From contig DKPB01000030.1 of the NCBI GenBank assembly GCA_002471015.1, positions 25,560-89,559 of the forward strand: DNA of 64,000 nt. Reading direction: 5' to 3'. This DNA comes from Stenotrophomonas sp. UBA7346 (GTDB taxonomy: Bacteria; Pseudomonadota; Gammaproteobacteria; Xanthomonadales; Xanthomonadaceae). Shown in pieces: positions 59,396 through 64,000 of this stretch (position 1 is the first letter of the stretch; every line of letters starts with the position of its first letter). Under the pieces are notes generated by a model. It was not told where the DNA came from, made no database searches, and saw nothing but the letters and a program-made list of their open reading frames with translations. Both the position numbers and the translations under genes were made by a program.

Positions 59396-60739
59396 CTAGA
59401 GTGTTTTTTCTACCCGTAGCTGCAGGCTGCCTTCTGCCAGACGGGCCTGCAGGGTGTCCCCCGGACTGACCTGATCGGCGCTGCGCACCAGGCTGCCATC
59501 GTCTGCGCGGGTGAGGATGGAATAGCCACGCGCCACGGTTGCCAGTGGGCTGACCGCTTCCAGCGAACGGGCAATGCCGCGCAGGCGCAGTGCATCGCGC
59601 TGCAGTTGCCGGTCCATGGCGGCCTGCGCGCGCGGGGCCAATGCCGCCAGTTTTTCTGCCAATGCATCCAGGTGGCGCTGTGGCTGCGCGTTGCGCAGCA
59701 CGGCGGCGGCATGGCGCAGCTGTGCATGGCGGCGTTCCTGTTGCTGGCGCCACGCTCCCTGCAGGCGTGCAAAGGCTGCCTGCTGACGGTGCTCCAGCAA
59801 GGTCAGCCGGGCCTGGGGGCTGTGCGCCTGCAGGCGCAGGGCGGCACGGTCGGCACGCTGCATGGCCTGGCCCAGGGTATGCACCTGCAGCTGGTTCAGG
59901 CGCTGCGCCAGCCGGCGCACGCGCAGGGCAAGGTCACGCTGGTCGGGTACCAGCAGCTCGGCGGCGACCGAGGGGGTCGGCGCGCGCAGGTCGGCGGCGA
60001 AGTCGGTCAGGCTGAAGTCGGTCTCATGGCCTACTGCCGAAACCACCGGCGTATTGCTGGCGGCAACCGCACGCGCCAACTGTTCATCGTTGAACGCCCA
60101 CAGGTCCTCCAGTGAGCCACCACCGCGGGTCAGCAGGATCACGTCGTAGCGGCCGCTGGCATCGGCCTGGCGCAGCAGCGAGGTGATCTGCGGTGCAGCG
60201 GTTGCACCCTGCACCAGCGAAGGCAGCAACTCCACCTCCAGCATGGGGAAGCGGCGTGCCAGCACGCTCAGTACGTCGCGCACGGCCGCACCGCTGGGCG
60301 AGGTGATCACCGCCAGCCGGCGCACATGTGCCGGCAACGGCCGCTTGCGTGCCGGGTCGAACAGGCCCTCGGCTTCCAGGCGTGCCTTCAATTCGTCGTA
60401 GGCACGGCGCAATGCGCCTTCGCCGGCCTCTTCCATGTGGTCCAGGATCAGCTGGTAGTCGCCGCGTGCTTCATACAGGGTAAGCCGCCCGCGCACGAGT
60501 ACGCGCATGCCCTCGCGCGGGATGAACTTCAGCCACTGGCTCTTGGGCTTGAACATGGCCGCGCGTACCTGTGCGCGCGCGTCCTTGAGCGTGAAATACA
60601 GGTGCCCGGAGGCTGGCCTGCTGACACTGCCCAGTTCACCCTCCACCCACACCAATGGGAACGCGCTTTCCAGCAGGTCGCGCGCCAGCGTGTTGAGCTG
60701 GTTGGGGGTGAGGATGTCGTTGCTTGGGCTCATGGACAC
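59396..60739 (-). CDS. xseA: Exodeoxyribonuclease VII large subunit
   Basis: 447 residues. N-terminal OB fold (LNTLARDLLESAFPLVWVEG, SRPASGHLYFTLKDARAQVR), catalytic region with ITSPSGAAVRDVLSVLARRF, VILLTRGGGSLEDLWAFNDE and VVSAVGHETDFSLTDFAADL, then the coiled-coil and the C-terminal GYSILTRADDG block. It degrades single-stranded DNA from either end. The small subunit xseB is not in this window. Confidence 0.96.
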   Translation of the reverse strand: MSMSPSNDILTPNQLNTLARDLLESAFPLVWVEGELGSVSRPASGHLYFTLKDARAQVRAAMFKPKSQWLKFIPREGMRVLVRGRLTLYEARGDYQLILDHMEEAGEGALRRAYDELKARLEAEGLFDPARKRPLPAHVRRLAVITSPSGAAVRDVLSVLARRFPMLEVELLPSLVQGATAAPQITSLLRQADASGRYDVILLTRGGGSLEDLWAFNDEQLARAVAASNTPVVSAVGHETDFSLTDFAADLRAPTPSVAAELLVPDQRDLALRVRRLAQRLNQLQVHTLGQAMQRADRAALRLQAHSPQARLTLLEHRQQAAFARLQGAWRQQQERRHAQLRHAAAVLRNAQPQRHLDALAEKLAALAPRAQAAMDRQLQRDALRLRGIARSLEAVSPLATVARGYSILTRADDGSLVRSADQVSPGDTLQARLAEGSLQLRVEKTL

Positions 60740-60821
60740 GGTACGGCAGAAAGAAGGCGCGACGAGTGCATGCAGGATGGCCTGCCAGATCGCCGAATGC
60801 CGCCCATCTTAAGCCCTGCAG

Positions 60822-61196
60822 CTAGTCGAAGAAATCGAAGATGGAAATGTCCAGGTCCGGGAATTCCAGCCAGGACAGGTCGAAGTCGAACCAGCTGGAG
60901 CTGCCGTCGTTGGCCACCGAATGCAGCATCTCGGCTTTCATCGCCGCATAGTCGCAGGCATCGCGACTGCCGGCATGCAGGCGATCAAAGTCGGCATGGG
61001 TATTGAACAGCGCATGTGACCAGCAGGCCACGTCGATATCGATTTTGTTGCGGCGGTTCGCCTCGCGCACCTGCTGCACCGAATAGAAATTGCGCTTGCC
61101 ATGGTGGCGGACCAGGTCATCGCCTATCAATTGTGCCTGGCGGCGCTTGTCCGCCGGGGCGATGCTGCAGGGTGCTTGCTGGATATGGGTGTCCAT
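60822..61196 (-). CDS. Hypothetical protein with acidic aromatic tail
   Basis: 124 residues; the ATG at 61196 has AAGGA upstream. The core (LIGDDLVRHHGKRNFYSVQQ, DVACWSHALFNTHADFDRLH) looks like a small soluble domain and contains conserved-looking His/Cys. The end is unusual: a run of Asp and aromatic residues (FDFDLSWLEFPDLDISIFDF). No family recognised. It lies 30 bp from queG on the same strand. Confidence 0.6.
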   Translation of the reverse strand: MDTHIQQAPCSIAPADKRRQAQLIGDDLVRHHGKRNFYSVQQVREANRRNKIDIDVACWSHALFNTHADFDRLHAGSRDACDYAAMKAEMLHSVANDGSSSWFDFDLSWLEFPDLDISIFDFFD

Positions 61197-61226
61197 CACG
61201 GTCCTTGTGGCGGTGTCGGGTGCGCA

Positions 61227-62336
61227 TCATTGCACGGCGGGCAGGGATGCGTCCGCTTGCCCTTCGGCGGCATCGGCATGCCGCTGCAGCGCCCATTGCA
61301 CATGCTCACGGACCAGCGGCGATGCATGCCCGCTGCGGCTGTGCAGTGCCTGCAGCACGCTGGGCGTAGCTGTGGCATTGCCCAGCGCCACGGCAATGTT
61401 GCGCAACCAGCGCTCATGGCCGCTGCGCCTGATGGGGCTGCCTTCGGTGCGGCGCAGGAATTCCTCCTCATCCCAGGCGAACAGCTCCGGCAGGGTGGCG
61501 GTATCCAGGTTGTTGCGGGCGCGGAAGTCGGGCTCGTCCGTGCGCCGGGCAAACTTGTTCCAAGGGCAGACCAGTTGGCAGTCGTCGCAGCCATAGATGC
61601 GGTTGCCCATGAGTGGGCGCATTTCCAGCGGGATCGCGCCATCGTGCTCGATGGTCAGGTAGGAAATGCAACGCCGCGCATCCAGCCGGTGCGGGGCGAT
61701 GATGGCAGCGGTGGGGCAGACGTCGATGCAACGGGTGCAGGTGCCGCAGTGGGCGGTGGCGGGTACGTCGATCGGCAGCGGCAGGTCGACGTAGATCTCG
61801 CCCAGGAAGAACCACGAGCCACCATTGCGATCGATCAGGCAGGTGTGTTTGCCGATCCAGCCCAGCCCGGCGTTGCGTGCCAGGGCGCGCTCCAGCACAG
61901 GAGCCGAATCGACGAACACCCGGTAGCCGAATGGGCCGATCTCGCTGCCGATACGGTCGGCCAGCTTCTGCAGTCGGTTGCGCATCAGCTTGTGGTAGTC
62001 GCGGCCCAGCGCATAGCGCGCCACATAGGCGCGCTCGCCATCATTCAGGGTGGCCCAGGCTTCGGCGTCGTCCTTGTGGCCATAGTCCAGGCCTACCGAG
62101 ATCACCCGCACCGTGCCGGGCAACAGCTCCTGCGGGCGCGCACGCAGGCTGCCATGGCGCGCCATCCACTCCATCGTCCCGTACAGGCCCTTGCCCAGCC
62201 AGTCGGCCAGGTGCGCTTCGTCCTCGCCCAGTTCGATACCGCTGACCCCGCAGCGCTGGAAGCCAGCGTCGCGGGCAAGCTGGCGGATGCGCAGCGACAG
62301 CTGCGCGGGATTTGCGGCGGAAACGGCTTCAGGCAT
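61227..62336 (-). CDS. queG: Epoxyqueuosine reductase
   Basis: 369 residues from the ATG at 62336 (MPEAVSAANPAQLSLRIRQL). Two 4Fe-4S cluster motifs are seen: CGTCTRCIDVCPTAAI and, later, CDDCQLVCPWN. Upstream blocks ERALARNAGLGWIGKHTCLI and GSWFFLGEIYVDLPL are diagnostic. It performs the final, cobalamin-dependent step of queuosine synthesis in tRNA. The C-terminal HEAT-like part (SGHERWLRNIAVALGNA) is complete. Divergent from nnr. Confidence 0.96.
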   Translation of the reverse strand: MPEAVSAANPAQLSLRIRQLARDAGFQRCGVSGIELGEDEAHLADWLGKGLYGTMEWMARHGSLRARPQELLPGTVRVISVGLDYGHKDDAEAWATLNDGERAYVARYALGRDYHKLMRNRLQKLADRIGSEIGPFGYRVFVDSAPVLERALARNAGLGWIGKHTCLIDRNGGSWFFLGEIYVDLPLPIDVPATAHCGTCTRCIDVCPTAAIIAPHRLDARRCISYLTIEHDGAIPLEMRPLMGNRIYGCDDCQLVCPWNKFARRTDEPDFRARNNLDTATLPELFAWDEEEFLRRTEGSPIRRSGHERWLRNIAVALGNATATPSVLQALHSRSGHASPLVREHVQWALQRHADAAEGQADASLPAVQ

Positions 62337-62359
62337 GGCGCAAGTATAGAATCGTCGGC

Positions 62360-63832
62360 ATGTCAGAGCCCGTTGAACTGTTTGATATCGCCGCCGCACG
62401 TCGCATCGACGCGCAGGCAACCGCTGCCCTGGGCGGCGACGGCTATGTGTTGATGCAGCGCGCAGGCCAGGCGGCCTGGCACAGCGTGCTGCAGCATTGG
62501 CCCCAGGCGCGATGCATCGTGGTGGTATGTGGGCCGGGCAACAATGGCGGCGACGGTTACGTGCTGGCCCGCCATGCCCGCCAGGCCGGGCGGCAGGTGA
62601 GTGTGTTGCACCTGCCCGATGCGCCGCCACGCAGCGGGCTGGCGCAGCGTGCCTGTACCGACTACCTGGCCATTGGCGGCCACGTAGAGGTGACCCTGGA
62701 CTGTCTGCAGCAGGCCGATCTGATCGTGGATGCGCTGTATGGCATCGGCTTGGCGCGTGCGCCAGAGGGCGAGGACATCGCGCTGATAACCGCCATCAAT
62801 GCCGCCCCGGCACCGGTGTTTGCACTGGATGTGCCCAGCGGCGTGGATGCCCTCAGCGGCGACGTGCCCGGCATGGCGGTGCGCGCGCAGCGGGTGCTGC
62901 AGTTCATCGTGCCGCACGTGGGGCTGCATACCGGTGCTGCGCTGGAGCATGCCGGGCAACGTCTGTTAGCGGATCTTGGCGTTCCGGCGGAGGCGTTTGC
63001 CGGCGTTGCTCCGGCCGCCCAGAGGTGGATCAAGCCGGTACTGCAACTGCAGCTGCCGCCGCGCCGGCTCAATACCCACAAGGGCGAGAACGGCCATGTG
63101 CTGTGCGTGGGCGGCAACCATGGCAGTGGCGGGGCGGTGATGCTCAGCGCCGAGGCCGCACTGCGCAGCGGTGCCGGCCTGGTCAGCGTGGCCACCCGCG
63201 CCCCGCACGTGCTGCCGCTGCTCGCGCGCTGCCCGGAGGCGATGGTGCATGCGGTGGAGGAGGGGGCGGCGTTTGCTGCCTTGTTGGCGCGCGCCAGTGT
63301 CGTTGCGATCGGGCCGGGTCTGGGCCAGGACGATTGGGCAGGCGTGCTATGGGCGGCTGCCGTGGCCAATGGCAAACCGCTGGTAGTGGACGCCGATGCG
63401 CTCAACCTGCTGGCGGCTGCGCCGCAGCCGCTGCCGCAGGCCATTCTTACCCCGCACCCGGGCGAGGCCGCGCGCCTGCTGGATACGGATACGGCCAGCA
63501 TTCAGCGCGATCGCCTTGGCGCCGCGCATGCGCTGGCAGCGCGCTATCAGGCCGTCGTGGTGCTGAAGGGTGCAGGCACCGTGGTGGCCGCACCGGGGCA
63601 GTTGCCGCGCGTGGTGGTGGCCGGCAATCCCGGCATGGCGGTCGGTGGCATGGGGGATCTATTGACCGGTGCCATCGCCGCGCTGCGCGCACAGGGTCTG
63701 CCGGCCTGCGATGCGGCCAGCAGCGGTGCGCTGCTGCACGGCTTGGCCGGTGATGCGGCGGCAGGCGAGGGTGAACGCGGCTTGTTGCCACGCGACCTGT
63801 TGCCACACCTGCGTACGCTGGCCAATCCATAA
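62360..63832 (+). CDS. nnr: Bifunctional NAD(P)H-hydrate epimerase / dehydratase
   Basis: 490 residues. N-terminal YjeF epimerase domain (about 1-215: VVCGPGNNGGDGYVLARHAR, ALDVPSGVDALSGDV), C-terminal ribokinase-like ADP/ATP-dependent dehydratase (about 225-490: NGHVLCVGGNHGSGGAVMLS, ILTPHPGEAARLL, VAGNPGMAVGGMGDLLTGAI). It repairs hydrated NADH and NADPH. It overlaps the tsaE start (TAATG), a common gene order. Confidence 0.95.
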   Translation: MSEPVELFDIAAARRIDAQATAALGGDGYVLMQRAGQAAWHSVLQHWPQARCIVVVCGPGNNGGDGYVLARHARQAGRQVSVLHLPDAPPRSGLAQRACTDYLAIGGHVEVTLDCLQQADLIVDALYGIGLARAPEGEDIALITAINAAPAPVFALDVPSGVDALSGDVPGMAVRAQRVLQFIVPHVGLHTGAALEHAGQRLLADLGVPAEAFAGVAPAAQRWIKPVLQLQLPPRRLNTHKGENGHVLCVGGNHGSGGAVMLSAEAALRSGAGLVSVATRAPHVLPLLARCPEAMVHAVEEGAAFAALLARASVVAIGPGLGQDDWAGVLWAAAVANGKPLVVDADALNLLAAAPQPLPQAILTPHPGEAARLLDTDTASIQRDRLGAAHALAARYQAVVVLKGAGTVVAAPGQLPRVVVAGNPGMAVGGMGDLLTGAIAALRAQGLPACDAASSGALLHGLAGDAAAGEGERGLLPRDLLPHLRTLANP

Positions 63833-64000
63833 TGCTCGGCATGATCGACTTGTTTCTTGCAGACGCCGACGGCACCGACCAGCTTGGCCGGGCATTGGCA
63901 CACACTCGTCCGGCACAGGCCGTGGTCCACCTGCAGGGCGACCTGGGTGCCGGTAAATCCACCCTGGCGCGGGCATTGCTGCGCGCGCTGGGCGTGCAGG
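63832..64000 (+). CDS. tsaE: tRNA threonylcarbamoyladenosine synthesis ATPase, 3' end outside window
   Basis: The first 56 residues are present. LQGDLGAGKSTLARALLRAL is the Walker A P-loop typical of TsaE (YjeE), which works with TsaB and TsaD in t6A modification of tRNAs. Either the ATG at 63832, overlapping the nnr stop, or the one at 63841 may be the start. The rest lies beyond the window. Confidence 0.9.
   Translation, partial: MLGMIDLFLADADGTDQLGRALAHTRPAQAVVHLQGDLGAGKSTLARALLRALGVQ

Noticed and set aside
57312..59753. 813-codon minus-strand frame
   Set aside because: Crosses the SUMF1-like and M48 genes in antisense; no motifs.

Overview
The window is high-GC gammaproteobacterial DNA that looks like a Stenotrophomonas (Xanthomonadaceae) chromosome. 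The evidence is the codon bias, the order and type of housekeeping genes (dxs, rnd, xseA, queG, nnr, tsaE), and a head-to-head pair of GTAG-type palindromes of the SMAG (Stenotrophomonas REP) kind at 33.75-33.82 kb.

Bases 1 to about 29.7 kb are the right-hand part of an integrated element, mostly a siphovirus-type prophage. In order it carries: a lysis cassette (end of a virion/lysozyme-like protein, a membrane coiled-coil protein, Rz with Rz1 nested inside it); a hicAB toxin-antitoxin pair with its own operator-promoter; an HNH nuclease and a possible cos region; HK97-type packaging and head genes (small and large terminase, portal, ClpP-like protease, capsid); connector and tail-completion genes; a tail tube gene; a G/G-T tail chaperone pair with a near-ideal -1 frameshift signal; a tape measure; and tail-tip genes ending in a 2383-residue J/TipJ protein. 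From 23.9 to 29.7 kb there are cargo genes unrelated to virion assembly: a YciF-like DUF892 protein, a lipocalin, a DUF488 protein, a BLUF blue-light sensor, two copies of an unknown short family, and several small proteins. The element ends at a 48-nt remnant of the 3' half of tRNA-Pro(GGG), which is a probable attachment site. The integrase, the repressor and the intact tRNA should lie left of the window.

Bases 29.7-48 kb are host chromosome: a DUF1653 gene, an IS3 orfA remnant, an exported arylsulfatase, a DUF333 lipoprotein, dxs, an HNH protein, an acyl-CoA dehydrogenase and a LEA-2-like lipoprotein. They are followed by a compact five-gene unit: a TonB receptor with an STN signalling domain, an ECF sigma factor, a FecR anti-sigma factor, an exported amidohydrolase with a CIA30-like C-terminal domain, and an exported M20 amidohydrolase. 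This reads as a self-inducing uptake and degradation system for an unknown amide or peptide. tRNA-Ala(CGC) and tRNA-Phe(GAA) follow, with a truncated potF-like gene between them.

The most interesting locus is 49.5-55.2 kb. It has an XRE regulator, a 100-residue leader-like peptide with a His/Asp/Glu-rich C-terminal half, a hairpin, a protein with an HExxH motif resembling the peptide-modification (putative alpha-ketoglutarate-dependent beta-hydroxylase) family, a partner protein of unrecognised family (possibly ATP-grasp-like), and two FtsX/MacB-type permeases without an ATPase. It looks like an uncharacterised modified-peptide (RiPP-like) cluster. The right end holds convergent or divergent housekeeping genes: rnd, a formylglycine-generating-enzyme-fold lipoprotein lacking the catalytic cysteines, an M48 protease, xseA, queG, nnr and the start of tsaE. 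All calls come from reading motifs and gene order; no database search was run.
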